This document shows, piece after piece, positions 1 through 7,664 of a DNA stretch of 64,000 nt. A program made the translations under genes and the position numbers. The DNA comes from JAGVPT01 sp963772165 (GTDB taxonomy: Bacteria; Bacteroidota; Ignavibacteria; UBA10030; UBA8401): contig CAVYWA010000021.1 in the NCBI GenBank assembly GCA_963772165.1, positions 1 to 64,000 of the forward strand, written 5' to 3'. The notes under the pieces are model-generated. The model was not told the DNA's origin. It was given only the letters and a program-made list of their open reading frames with translations, and ran no database searches. Numbering within the stretch: position 1 is the first letter of the stretch; each line of letters opens with the position of its first letter.

Positions 1-1
1 A

Positions 2-46
2 GTAAAGGAGAAGCTGCGAGAGCTCGGATACGTTCCAAAAGAATAA
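2..46 (+). CDS. C-terminal end of an upstream gene (partial)
   Basis: An open frame enters from the left edge and stops at TAA 44-46, giving the tail VKEKLRELGYVPKE. The frame is open for its entire visible length and ends 37 bases before the next start codon, which fits a gene end. A charged tail closing in LGYV is common in several families (for example sulfatases), but 14 residues are too few to name the protein. Confidence 0.45.
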   Translation, partial: VKEKLRELGYVPKE

Positions 47-83
47 ATTCTCAACTAAAATTTAAGGTCAAAAGAAACCTACT

Positions 84-1073
84 ATGAAAATGAGAACGCT
101 TGGCAGTAAAGGTCCCAGGGTCTCGGCTATCGGGTTAGGGTGTATGGGAATGTCGGAGTTTTACGGACCCGGCGACGATAAAGAGTCGACTGCGACAATT
201 CACCGCGCACTGGAACTCGGAGTGACCTTGCTTGATACCGCGGATATGTAAGGTCCCTTCAAAAATGAAGAGCTGGTTGGAAAGGCGATCAAGGACAGGC
301 GGGATAAAGTATTTCTCGCAACAAAATTCGGCATTGTGCGGAATCCCTCGAACCCGACGCTCCGTGGTGTCAACGGCAAGCCGGAATATGTTCGCACATC
401 GTGCGATGCAAGCCTCCGCCGGCTTGGCGTAGACGTGATCGACTTATATTACCTTCATCGCGTCGACCCGGAAACGCCGATCGAAGAAACAGTCGGTGCG
501 ATGAGTGAGTTGGTAAAAAAAGGAAAAGTCCGTTTTATAGGACTGTCTGAGGCAAGTGCAAAGACTCTTCGGCGTGCATACAAGGTTTATCCGATTACCG
601 CACTTCAAACGGAGTATTCACTCTGGACACGCGATCCTGAAGAAGACATCCTTGCCACGTGCCGCGAGCTTGGAATCGGGTTCGTTGCCTACAGTCCGCT
701 TGGGCGCGGATTTCTCACAGGGGAAATTAAACGCATCGAGGATTTGGCGCAGGATGACTTCCGTCGTCACTCGCCTCGTTTTCAAGGAGAAAATTTTCGG
801 CGTAATCTTGACCTCGTGAAACGAGTTGAGGACATTGCATCACAAAAAGGGTGCACTCCCTCGCAGCTTGCATTGGCATGGGTTATGGCGCAAGGAGAGG
901 ACATTGTTCCAATTCCCGGAACGAAGAGGCGCAAATATTTAGAAGAAAATGCTGCGGCTGTAGACATTACTCTGACGAAGGAAGAGCTTGGCCGCATCAA
1001 TGAAGTCGTACCTCGCGGTGCCGCGTCGGGCACGCGTTATGCCGAATCGGCAATGCCGCTGGTAAACAGATAG
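84..1073 (+). pseudogene. Aldo/keto reductase with stop codon at the catalytic Tyr
   Basis: The ATG at 84 opens an aldo/keto reductase frame of 329 codons, the usual family length, interrupted only by TAA at 249-251 (codon 56). The family signature LLDTADMYG is recognisable, with the catalytic Tyr replaced by the stop, so a single C-to-A change (TAC to TAA) explains it. Other tetrad members remain: Asp51, the Lys in FLATKFG and the His in YYLHRVDP. The NADPH-binding C-terminus (IVPIPGTKRRKYLEENAAA) is also intact. The relatives are AKR13-type NADP-dependent oxidoreductases acting on small aldehydes and ketones in the cytoplasm. The open frame resumes directly after the stop, with an internal ATG at 336 that would give an inactive 245-residue piece lacking Asp51 and Tyr56. 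Either a very recent pseudogene or a base-call error. Confidence 0.85.
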
Positions 1074-1112
1074 GCCGTTTTTCAATAGGAAGACTTTGCC
1101 ACTTTTGTTTTC

Positions 1113-2363
1113 ATGAAGCGTAGAAAAAACAAGATCCAAAAGGACGCCGGGGAGATTGCCCATTCGCGACATTCAAGGTATTGGATTATTGCTTCCGCTG
1201 GAATTGCACTAGCGGCAATAGCGTACTTTTTCTTTACGCTGCGTGGTTTCGACCCCAAGACGTCGATGACAAGAGTCGTCCCGCGGGAAGAGCCGAAGGA
1301 ACTGAAGCCTGACGAGGCTTTCGCAATAACTGTTCAACGCGCGTACGCCATTGACGTAAAATTTCAGGAAGTCTATAACGCTGGCTGGGAAGCAGCGAAC
1401 GGAGCGATTGGAGAAGCGTTTCTCTATGCTGCGACCGGCGATTCAAATCTGTTGAAGAGGTATTTAAGTGATCGTAAACTGACCGACATGTTCAACGGAA
1501 CCTGGGTCGACGACCGCGCATGGATTTGTCTGGCGGAATTGTATTGGTGGCAATTCTCCGGCAGAAAGAACGAAGCATGGGTGAAAGATGCGGAGAAGCG
1601 GTACATCGAAGCAAGAAACGAAGGGCGTCTTTCAAATCAGGAAGGATTCTGGAGTTGGTACAGCTGGCCTCCGAATGCGCGAATCAACGATATGATCATC
1701 ACGAACAGCAATACAAATCAGATGGTCACTGTCGCTTGCATGTTGTACGGAGCGACGCACGAACGGCGCTTCTATAACGATGCAATGATGGTGTGGGAGG
1801 GAGATCGTAACTATCCTGGAATTGAAAAAACATTTTACCGGGGCGATGGTCAGTGGGAAGGAAAAGGGGGAAGAGCTGCCTTCGGCAAGCAACTTCCGTG
1901 GGAGGGAGCGTCATACTTGTCGGTCGTTGCAGCGATGTATCGAATGACCGGAAACCCGAAGTACAAAATGATTGCCGCTGCATCGGCGAAACGAATCATG
2001 GATCCGGCGAATGGCTGGGTCGATTCGACAGATTTTTATCAGTTGCGGATGGATGGAAACGGAGCGTTCGTTCACTTCGTGTTGGATGCTTACCTTGTCG
2101 CACCGGAATTGCTTCCCGATATCCCGCTGAAAGTAGAACGGATGCTGGAACATGTCTGGTCGAACCATCACGGCGCCTCTTATGTCCTCCTGCACAGGCT
2201 GGGCGACGACGGCATCCGGAATGGATGGAACCCTTCCGGGGGCGAGGAAGGATATGGTGTCGATCAGATCGGAACCGTCCATCCCCAATCGCAGGCGATG
2301 CGGGCATTCGGGGTATTTGCCTACGTGCTGCATGAAGGATTAAAAAAAAGTAAAGGCGGATAA
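1113..2363 (+). CDS. GH76-like membrane-anchored glycoside hydrolase
   Basis: 416 residues. A basic N-terminus is followed by one hydrophobic segment (about 24-43), so the protein is probably anchored in the inner membrane with the rest in the periplasm. The body is an alpha-helical repeat of (alpha/alpha)6 type. The segment TWVDDRAWICLAELYWW (Asp133-Asp134) resembles the catalytic DD motif of GH76 endo-alpha-1,6-mannanases, and the later NSNTNQMVTVACMLYGAT segment fits the family's conserved Asn-rich motif. A GH47 alpha-mannosidase follows two genes downstream, which supports a role in alpha-mannan or N-glycan-type trimming. I assign the fold with fair confidence and the substrate only tentatively; other (alpha/alpha)6 families (GH88/105-like) are alternatives. 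ATG start; no strong Shine-Dalgarno. Confidence 0.6.
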   Translation: MKRRKNKIQKDAGEIAHSRHSRYWIIASAGIALAAIAYFFFTLRGFDPKTSMTRVVPREEPKELKPDEAFAITVQRAYAIDVKFQEVYNAGWEAANGAIGEAFLYAATGDSNLLKRYLSDRKLTDMFNGTWVDDRAWICLAELYWWQFSGRKNEAWVKDAEKRYIEARNEGRLSNQEGFWSWYSWPPNARINDMIITNSNTNQMVTVACMLYGATHERRFYNDAMMVWEGDRNYPGIEKTFYRGDGQWEGKGGRAAFGKQLPWEGASYLSVVAAMYRMTGNPKYKMIAAASAKRIMDPANGWVDSTDFYQLRMDGNGAFVHFVLDAYLVAPELLPDIPLKVERMLEHVWSNHHGASYVLLHRLGDDGIRNGWNPSGGEEGYGVDQIGTVHPQSQAMRAFGVFAYVLHEGLKKSKGG

Positions 2364-2442
2364 CATCCGTCCCATGCACTCCCGCGGGAATCTTTTAAGC
2401 AGAAAATGGTTTTAGAATAAGAATTCAAGCGAGGAGGAAATG

Positions 2443-3102
2443 ATGAAAATGTTTTTGTTGATTATTGGAATCGCGGCGGTCGGCCTGATTTTCTTCCTGG
2501 CAGGCAAAGGAGCCGACCGGAATCCGATAGAACAGCAAGGAGAGGAAAAATCAATGGCAACGGCTGCGTTGGATACTGCAACATTCGCTGCGGGCTGCTT
2601 CTGGTGTGTTGAAGCGGTATTTCAAGAACTGAAGGGCGTTCAATCCGTGGTGTCGGGCTACACAGGAGGCTCGATAGCAAATCCCAGCTACGAAGAAGTT
2701 TGCTCCGGCTCGACCGGCCATGCAGAAGCCTGCCAGATTGCGTACGACCCAAAAATAATTTCATACCCGGAATTGCTGGAGGTTTTTTGGAAAACACACG
2801 ACCCGACGACGTTGAATCGTCAGGGAAACGATTCCGGTACGCAATATCGCTCTGCAATTTTTTATCATACGGAAGCGCAGAAAAAACTCGCCGAGCATTA
2901 CAAAAGGGAACTCGATTCTTCCGGTGCATTCGATGCGCCGATCGTTACGGAAATTGTTCCGTTTACGAAATTCTACAAGGCGGAAAACTATCACCAGAAT
3001 TATTTTAATGAGCACGGCGCACAACCGTATTGTCTCTTCGTCATCAAGCCGAAAGTTGAAAAATTCAAGAAGGTGTTCAACGATAAGTTGAAAGAGAATT
3101 GA
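2443..3102 (+). CDS. msrA: Peptide methionine-S-sulfoxide reductase MsrA, membrane-anchored
   Basis: MsrA reduces the S-epimer of methionine sulfoxide in proteins using a catalytic cysteine. The motif GCFWC (about residues 51-55) carries the nucleophilic Cys, and SGYTGG, GHAEA, DPTTLNRQGND and GTQYRSAIF are all family blocks. The C-terminal YHQNYF block is complete. The protein has an extra N-terminal hydrophobic stretch (about residues 4-20) ahead of the catalytic domain, so the domain is probably periplasmic and membrane-tethered rather than cytosolic. Two adjacent ATGs exist (2440 and 2443); the purine-rich GAGGAGG at 2431-2437 sits at a better distance from 2443. The gene lies between two glycosidase genes in the same direction and may share their transcript. 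Confidence 0.93.
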   Translation: MKMFLLIIGIAAVGLIFFLAGKGADRNPIEQQGEEKSMATAALDTATFAAGCFWCVEAVFQELKGVQSVVSGYTGGSIANPSYEEVCSGSTGHAEACQIAYDPKIISYPELLEVFWKTHDPTTLNRQGNDSGTQYRSAIFYHTEAQKKLAEHYKRELDSSGAFDAPIVTEIVPFTKFYKAENYHQNYFNEHGAQPYCLFVIKPKVEKFKKVFNDKLKEN

Positions 3103-3153
3103 ATAAACCTGCTTCGGGCATAGATGAGCATTGTGTAAACGAAAGGTCATGGT

Positions 3154-4503
3154 TTGAACAGAGTAGTTTTTTTTATAGGAATTTTCGCGGCGGTGGCGGC
3201 GGTTTTTCCTGCGCGTGCAGTTTCTCAAGAACTCATGGCAGACTCGGTGCGATCGGAATTCCTTCATGCATGGAACGGGTATAAACAATATGCCTGGGGC
3301 CATGATGCTTTACGCCCGCTGACCAAAAAGCCCCGTGATTGGTATGGAACATCACTCTGTATGACTCCGGTTGATGCCTATGATGTCATGGTGTTGATGG
3401 GGCTCTCTTCAGAGGCCCGTACTACGAAGCAACTCATCCTCGACAGCTTATCGTTCAATAAGAACATCGAGGTCCAGAGTTTTGAAATCACGATTCGATT
3501 ACTGGGGGGACTGCTTAGCGCCTACGAACTTGACGGAGACAAACGCTTCCTTGATCTCGCCGAAGACCTGGGCAATCGCCTCCTTCCGGTCTTCAATACA
3601 CCGACGGGAATGCCGTATCGCTATGTCAATCTCCAAACGGGCAAAATACGGGACTCGCTGAATAATCCGGCCGAGATAGGAACGTCTCTTCTTGAATTCG
3701 GAACGCTGAGCAGGCTTACAGGAAATCCCGTGTATTATCAAAAAGCCAAAAGCGCCCTGGTCGCATTATACAATCGCCGTTCTCCAATAGGCCTTGTAGG
3801 CGAATGGATCAATGTTCAAACGGGGAGTTGGGTGGACAGCACGAGTCATATCGGCGGAGGAATAGATTCGTACTACGAGTATCTTTTCAAAGCCTGGTGC
3901 ATATTCGGCGACGAGGATTGCAAGAGAATGGCGGATGAGAGTTTTAAGGCCGTCAATAAATATGTTGCCGATACGACTTTCGGCGGATTGTGGTATGGTG
4001 AAGTCAATATGTTCAGTGGAAAGCGAACGGGAACTTCATTCGGTTCCCTCGAAGCATTCTTTCCTGCTCTTCTCGCTCTTTCAGGGGATGTAAAAAGGGC
4101 GAAAGCACTTGAAGAATCATGTTTCAGGATGTGGACTCTTTGCCATATTGAACCGGAAGAGCTCGATTACGCGACCATGAAAGTAACGGCAAAGCAATAC
4201 CATCTGCGCCCGGAAATTATTGAATCCGCGTACTATCTCTTTCGGCTCACTGGAGATCCCCAATACAGGAAAATGGGATACACGTATTTTAACGACATCG
4301 TAAAATACTGCAGGACTGATGATGCGTATGCGATGTTGAGCGACGTGACGACGAAGAGCAAGTCGGACGAGATGGAAAGTTTCTTTTTTGCCGAGACGCT
4401 CAAATATTTGTTCCTCTTATTCTCTCCGCCTGAGACGCTGAATTTTGGGAGGGTTATTTTCAACACGGAGGCGCATCCCCTTCGCCTGGTATGGGAAAAG
4501 TAA
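3154..4503 (+). CDS. GH47 alpha-mannosidase (class I mannosidase family)
   Basis: 449 residues with a signal peptide (about 1-25). GH47 enzymes are Ca2+-dependent inverting exo-alpha-1,2-mannosidases. Seen here: the opening block AWNGYKQYAWGHDALRP (39-54), SFEITIRLLGGLLSAYEL with Glu111, LRPEIIESAYYLFRLTGD, the block DEMESFFFAETLKYLFLLF (from about 405), and the terminal VIFNTEAHPL whose Thr438 corresponds to the Ca2+ ligand. All the sequence blocks used to define the family are present, so activity is likely. It starts with TTG at 3154, supported by a GAAAGG sequence 8 bases upstream; no better ATG is in frame. The likely location is periplasm or outer surface. The GH76-like gene two places upstream suggests a mannan/glycan-trimming function for the pair. 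GH47 is mainly eukaryotic and sparse in bacteria. Confidence 0.9.
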   Translation: MNRVVFFIGIFAAVAAVFPARAVSQELMADSVRSEFLHAWNGYKQYAWGHDALRPLTKKPRDWYGTSLCMTPVDAYDVMVLMGLSSEARTTKQLILDSLSFNKNIEVQSFEITIRLLGGLLSAYELDGDKRFLDLAEDLGNRLLPVFNTPTGMPYRYVNLQTGKIRDSLNNPAEIGTSLLEFGTLSRLTGNPVYYQKAKSALVALYNRRSPIGLVGEWINVQTGSWVDSTSHIGGGIDSYYEYLFKAWCIFGDEDCKRMADESFKAVNKYVADTTFGGLWYGEVNMFSGKRTGTSFGSLEAFFPALLALSGDVKRAKALEESCFRMWTLCHIEPEELDYATMKVTAKQYHLRPEIIESAYYLFRLTGDPQYRKMGYTYFNDIVKYCRTDDAYAMLSDVTTKSKSDEMESFFFAETLKYLFLLFSPPETLNFGRVIFNTEAHPLRLVWEK

Positions 4504-4507
4504 TCCT

Positions 4508-5494
4508 ATGAGATCGCTCTTCATTATGTCCAACACGTTCTGGCGCTCGGCCGCCTCCGGCAGTGCTAAACATTTCTGTTTGATGATCATCGTGCTCTTG
4601 GGGAATGGGGTCATCCTCCGGGCCGACCAGCCGATTGAACAAGGGTATAAAATCGTTAACGGAGTCAGCCTCTATTATGAAACGATCGGCGAAGGAGTTC
4701 CCGTTGTTGTCGTCCACGGGGGACCCGGCTTGAGCCACAGCTACTTGCTTCCGCAAATGGGTGAACTCGCAAAAGGCTATAAGCTCATTTTTTACGACCA
4801 GAGAGCGATGGGGAAATCGTCGGCGGATTTTGACACGAGCCAGATGACAATGAACAGCTTCGTTGACGACCTTGAAGGAATTCGAAAGGCCTTCGGTCTG
4901 GAAAAAATGAATCTCATGGGCCATTCGTGGGGAGGGCTGGTGTCGATGTTCTACGCGATAAAATATCCTTCACATTTACAGTCCCTGATCCTCGTCAATA
5001 CTACGCCGGCGAGTTCGGTGCTGCGGAATTTATCTTTCGCCGTCATGTCGCTGAAGACAACGAAAGAAGACAGTATCGCACAGTTGCAGATTGCAGAAAC
5101 GGAGGGATTCAAAAAAAGAGAGCCGGCGACCATGGCGAAATTTTTTCGGCTTCTTTTTCACGGGTCATTTCACAATAGACAATATGGCGACAGCCTGACG
5201 CTCATTTTTGATTCCTCGTATGCTGCGAAGAGTGCGATGGTGCAGCAGTTGAGCAGAGACAGCACGCTTCATTCATACGACATTCATGCCAGGCTCAATA
5301 CGATTCAATGCCCCGCTCTTATCATCGGAGGATCTGACGATGCGGTTGTTCCCGGTACGAACGAACAGATCCGTGATCATATTCGCGGCTCGCAGTATAT
5401 CCTCCTTACCGATTGCGGGCATTTCCCATATATCGAAGCGGGCGATAGATTTTTCCCTTTAGTGAGAGACTTTTTGAAGAGCGCAGCGCGATAA
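4508..5494 (+). CDS. Alpha/beta hydrolase, proline iminopeptidase-like (S33)
   Basis: 328 residues from ATG 4508. A longer frame back to 4445 would overlap the GH47 gene, so 4508 is preferred; it lies 5 bases after the previous stop. An N-terminal hydrophobic segment (about 22-38) suggests export or anchoring. The alpha/beta-hydrolase features are the oxyanion motif HGGPG (70-74), DQRAMGKSS, the nucleophile elbow GHSWGG with Ser140, the acidic residue in IIGGSDDAVV and the catalytic His in DCGHFPY. HGGPG with DQR is typical of the proline iminopeptidase branch that cuts N-terminal Pro from peptides, but the motif also occurs in other hydrolases, so the substrate is not settled. It is probably cotranscribed with the mannosidase. 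Confidence 0.82.
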   Translation: MRSLFIMSNTFWRSAASGSAKHFCLMIIVLLGNGVILRADQPIEQGYKIVNGVSLYYETIGEGVPVVVVHGGPGLSHSYLLPQMGELAKGYKLIFYDQRAMGKSSADFDTSQMTMNSFVDDLEGIRKAFGLEKMNLMGHSWGGLVSMFYAIKYPSHLQSLILVNTTPASSVLRNLSFAVMSLKTTKEDSIAQLQIAETEGFKKREPATMAKFFRLLFHGSFHNRQYGDSLTLIFDSSYAAKSAMVQQLSRDSTLHSYDIHARLNTIQCPALIIGGSDDAVVPGTNEQIRDHIRGSQYILLTDCGHFPYIEAGDRFFPLVRDFLKSAAR

Positions 5495-5529
5495 AAGTCT
5501 TTGCCTTCTCAAACTCGGATTCATCAAAC

Positions 5530-5537
5530 TATATAAA
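5530..5537 (+). promoter_or_regulatory. Candidate -10 box close to the start of the 5546 gene
   Basis: The string TATATAAA lies 8-10 bases before ATG 5546 and no Shine-Dalgarno is visible in between. A convincing -35 is not obvious (TTCTCA about 18 bases upstream is weak). If used, the transcript would begin almost at the start codon. Confidence 0.25.
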
Positions 5538-5545
5538 CATTTTTA

Positions 5546-5986
5546 ATGCAACGATTCATCCCTGTCATCCGACGTCATTACCTTTTTGTGCTCGCGGGAA
5601 TTTTTTGGACCGTTGCGGGGAGCATTCTTTGTGCGCGGGCGGCGATCTGGATGGGAATGCTATCCCCCGGAGCGGCGTCTGTTATTGCTTTGGTAAGCGT
5701 TGTCTGTGCGGGGGGTGGGTATGTTTTAGGATTTTCGAAGATCGTGGTAAAAAACATCACGCGCATTCATCAAATGCCCGAGCGTGCAAACATTTTTGCG
5801 TTTACGGCGGTGCGGGGTTACGTCATGATCGCGCTCATGATGACAATCGGAATCACCCTTCGCAATTCTTCAATCCCGAAATACTACCTGACGATTCCAT
5901 ACTTTGCAATGGGAGGCATTCTCCTTATCGGAAGCGTCCAGTTCTACCGGCAATTTATTGCCATCTTCGTTAAAGAGAACACGTAA
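5546..5986 (+). CDS. Small integral membrane protein, unknown function
   Basis: 146 residues. Four hydrophobic segments are visible at about 10-30, 38-60, 86-105 and 115-135, so this is an inner-membrane protein. The sequence resembles small uncharacterised bacterial membrane proteins, and I recognise no catalytic motif. It is followed by a bidirectional terminator and by the convergent cold-shock gene. No Shine-Dalgarno precedes the ATG, while an AT-rich -10-like box lies 8-10 bases upstream. Codon use and an uninterrupted frame of this length make it a real gene; its function cannot be inferred from its neighbours. Confidence 0.7.
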   Translation: MQRFIPVIRRHYLFVLAGIFWTVAGSILCARAAIWMGMLSPGAASVIALVSVVCAGGGYVLGFSKIVVKNITRIHQMPERANIFAFTAVRGYVMIALMMTIGITLRNSSIPKYYLTIPYFAMGGILLIGSVQFYRQFIAIFVKENT

Positions 5987-6000
5987 TCCGTTTGACGCTG

Positions 6001-6038
6001 GCAAAAAAAATCCCGCCGAAGAGGCGGGACTTTTTTAA
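6001..6038. terminator. Bidirectional rho-independent terminator
   Basis: A perfect seven-base-pair stem TCCCGCC/GGCGGGA (6011-6017 and 6023-6029) with a GAAGA loop is preceded by a run of eight A and followed by a run of T. It can therefore stop both the plus-strand gene ending at 5986 and the minus-strand cold-shock gene ending at 6059. Confidence 0.9.
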
Positions 6039-6058
6039 TGCTCGTTGCCGGTTTCTAA

Positions 6059-6262
6059 TTAGACAACCGTTACGTTTGTCGCTTGGAATCCTTTCGGACC
6101 CTTTTCAACTTCGAATTCGACCTTGTCGCCTTCATTCAAGCTCTTATAGCCGTTGCCGGTAATAGCGTTGAAGTGGACGAACACGTCTTCAGCTCCGGAG
6201 CCGCGGGAGATGAATCCGAATCCTTTTGTTGCGTTGAACCATTTGACTGTTCCTTTTTCCAT
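6059..6262 (-). CDS. Cold-shock domain protein (CspA family)
   Basis: 67 residues forming one cold-shock domain, a five-stranded beta-barrel that binds single-stranded RNA and DNA and melts RNA secondary structure. Both RNA-binding motifs are present: RNP1 as KGFGFI and RNP2 as VFVHF. The opening GTVKWFNATKGFGFI and the ending GPKGFQATNVTVV are standard. The reading frame could begin at 6271, but an AAAGGA sequence lies 8 bases before the ATG at 6262 and overlaps the more distal ATG, so 6262 is the start. The upstream untranslated region may be long, as is usual for cold-shock genes, and includes a small hairpin (CTCCC/GGGAG at 6405-6418). Convergent with the gene at 5546. Confidence 0.95.
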   Translation of the reverse strand: MEKGTVKWFNATKGFGFISRGSGAEDVFVHFNAITGNGYKSLNEGDKVEFEVEKGPKGFQATNVTVV

Positions 6263-6497
6263 GGAACACATCCTTTCGTGAATATGTGTAACCCAAACTA
6301 CCGTTGGGCAAGGTGTACGCCGAAAATACTGTCTCTTATAGCACTCATTGATGGCGTTTCGACCTTGGAAGGATTCGTTCGGTTCATCAGCAGGATTCTA
6401 AAAGCTCCCAACCGGGAGATAAAGACGGTGTACTGTTTTTGGTACATTTAATATAAACATATTTATCGTTAATTCCTAATTGAATCTTTAATAGCGC

Positions 6498-6686
6498 TAC
6501 AGTTTGAAGGTCATTGTGGGCGGAGCGAAGTGGCGCTTTACGCCACCACGTACAACGTGGCAATCCCTTGGTTTAGCCGAGATTATCCCGCTGTACGGGC
6601 TGCCGTAAATCGGCATTTCGTTTCCCGGCGGAAAACGTCGGGATCCTCACGACGACTTTTTCTTAAGAAGCCAAACCAGACTGTAA
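6498..6686. repeat. Dispersed palindromic repeat, copy 1
   Basis: Bounded by TACAGTTTGAAGGTCATTG on the left and CAGACTGTAA on the right, so the ends are an imperfect inverted repeat of TTACAGTTTG. Inside are nested hairpins: GTGGCG-CTTTA-CGCCAC and CCACGT-ACA-ACGTGG, and a core CCCGCTGTACGGG that appears in the opposite orientation in copy 3. No coding capacity. It resembles MITE/REP-type intergenic repeats. Confidence 0.7.
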
Positions 6687-6708
6687 CAATACACAATTGC
6701 CTGATTCT

Positions 6709-6736
6709 TTGATTCTCACCAATCATTTCGTATTTT
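6709..6736 (+). promoter_or_regulatory. Sigma-70-like promoter of the lpxL-like gene, apparently leaderless
   Basis: TTGATT (6709-6714), a 16-base spacer and TATTTT (6731-6736). The -10 ends seven bases before ATG 6744, so transcription would start at or next to the start codon, and no Shine-Dalgarno is present. Confidence 0.5.
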
Positions 6737-6743
6737 TGTGGTC

Positions 6744-7664
6744 ATGCGAGACAGACTGGAATACATCGGCTACATATTCATCGGGTGGCTGGTACGATTG
6801 ATGCCGTGGGAAGCCGTCTATCGGTTGGGAAAAATATTGGGCACGGTTGTATTTTATCTGATCCCGATACGTCGCTCGCTGACGCTCGACCATCTCCGCA
6901 AAGCTTTTCCCCAAAAATCTTCGACGGAAATTAAAAAAATCGCTGTAGCAGCGTACCGCAATCTTGTCATCTCCCTTCTCGAAGTTTTCTGGTTCTCGCA
7001 TCTGACGGCAGACAAGATAAAAAAAATTGTCAGCATGCCGGATACAAGTATCATGGACGCACGGTTGAAAGAAGGAAGGGGCCTGATCATGCTCGGCGGC
7101 CACTTTGGTAATTGGGAATTGATAGCAATCGCCGTCGGGCTCATAAGCCGTCATCCGTTGACGATTATTGTGCAGCGACAACGGAATAGATTTGTCGATG
7201 CATTCATGAATAAAAATCGTATGCTGTTCGGCAACAAAGTCGTGGAAATGGAAAGAGCCCCCCGGGAAATCATTGCGGCGCTTCGGAATAACGGCGTCGT
7301 AGCGATCCTTGCAGACCAAAGCGGTCCGCAGGAAGGACTGTTCGTAAACTTTTTCGGGCGCCCCGCCTCCACTCATCGGGGACCCGCTGTTTTCAGTGTG
7401 CGAACGGGCGCCCCAATTATTATGGCGTTTATCATTCGCGGAGCCGACGGACTCTACAAGGTCGAATTCGAGGAAATCGATACGCACAATGTGAACGGCA
7501 CGGACGATGAAAAAGTAGAACAGATTACCGCCCGCCATGTCGCGATGCTGGAAAAATATGCCTCGCGATATCCCGACCACTGGTTGTGGATGCACAAACG
7601 CTGGAAACATTCGCCTCCCATCAATTCTCTCACCGACGAAAAAGTTCATGCAGCCGCCAACTAG
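6744..7664 (+). CDS. Lipid A biosynthesis acyltransferase (LpxL/HtrB family)
   Basis: 306 residues. This family transfers a secondary acyl chain from acyl-ACP to lipid A precursors at the inner membrane. An N-terminal hydrophobic segment (about 10-40) anchors it. The catalytic HX4(D/E) motif is GGHFGNWE with His120 and Glu125, followed by a substrate-binding block (VQRQRNRFVDAFM) and ILADQSGPQEGLFVNFFGRPA, where the acyl acceptor/donor site lies. The C-terminal YASRYPDHWLWMHKRWK block is standard. GTG at 6738 is an alternative start; ATG 6744 fits the promoter spacing. Its 3' end overlaps the GT9 gene, a common LPS pairing. Which secondary acylation it performs cannot be told from sequence. 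Confidence 0.9.
   Translation: MRDRLEYIGYIFIGWLVRLMPWEAVYRLGKILGTVVFYLIPIRRSLTLDHLRKAFPQKSSTEIKKIAVAAYRNLVISLLEVFWFSHLTADKIKKIVSMPDTSIMDARLKEGRGLIMLGGHFGNWELIAIAVGLISRHPLTIIVQRQRNRFVDAFMNKNRMLFGNKVVEMERAPREIIAALRNNGVVAILADQSGPQEGLFVNFFGRPASTHRGPAVFSVRTGAPIIMAFIIRGADGLYKVEFEEIDTHNVNGTDDEKVEQITARHVAMLEKYASRYPDHWLWMHKRWKHSPPINSLTDEKVHAAAN

Larger units (their letters stand above)
6263..6743. other. Intergenic region between csp and the lpxL-like gene
   Basis: A divergent intergenic stretch of 481 bases. Its left part (6263-6480) should hold the csp promoter and leader, with a CTCCC-AACC-GGGAG hairpin at 6405-6418 and AT-rich sequence at 6448-6480; I cannot fix the csp promoter. Its right part holds one dispersed palindromic repeat (6498-6686) and the lpxL-like promoter. 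Short open frames in the repeat do not look coding. Confidence 0.6.

Noticed and set aside
249..251. Recoding of TAA to an amino acid in the aldo/keto reductase
   Set aside because: Known recoded stops are TGA (selenocysteine) and TAG (pyrrolysine); TAA at a catalytic Tyr has no such precedent, and the same window has many single-base lesions.
6530..6712. Small open frame within repeat copy 1
   Set aside because: It lies in the palindromic repeat, has no start context and no similarity to the other copies at the protein level.
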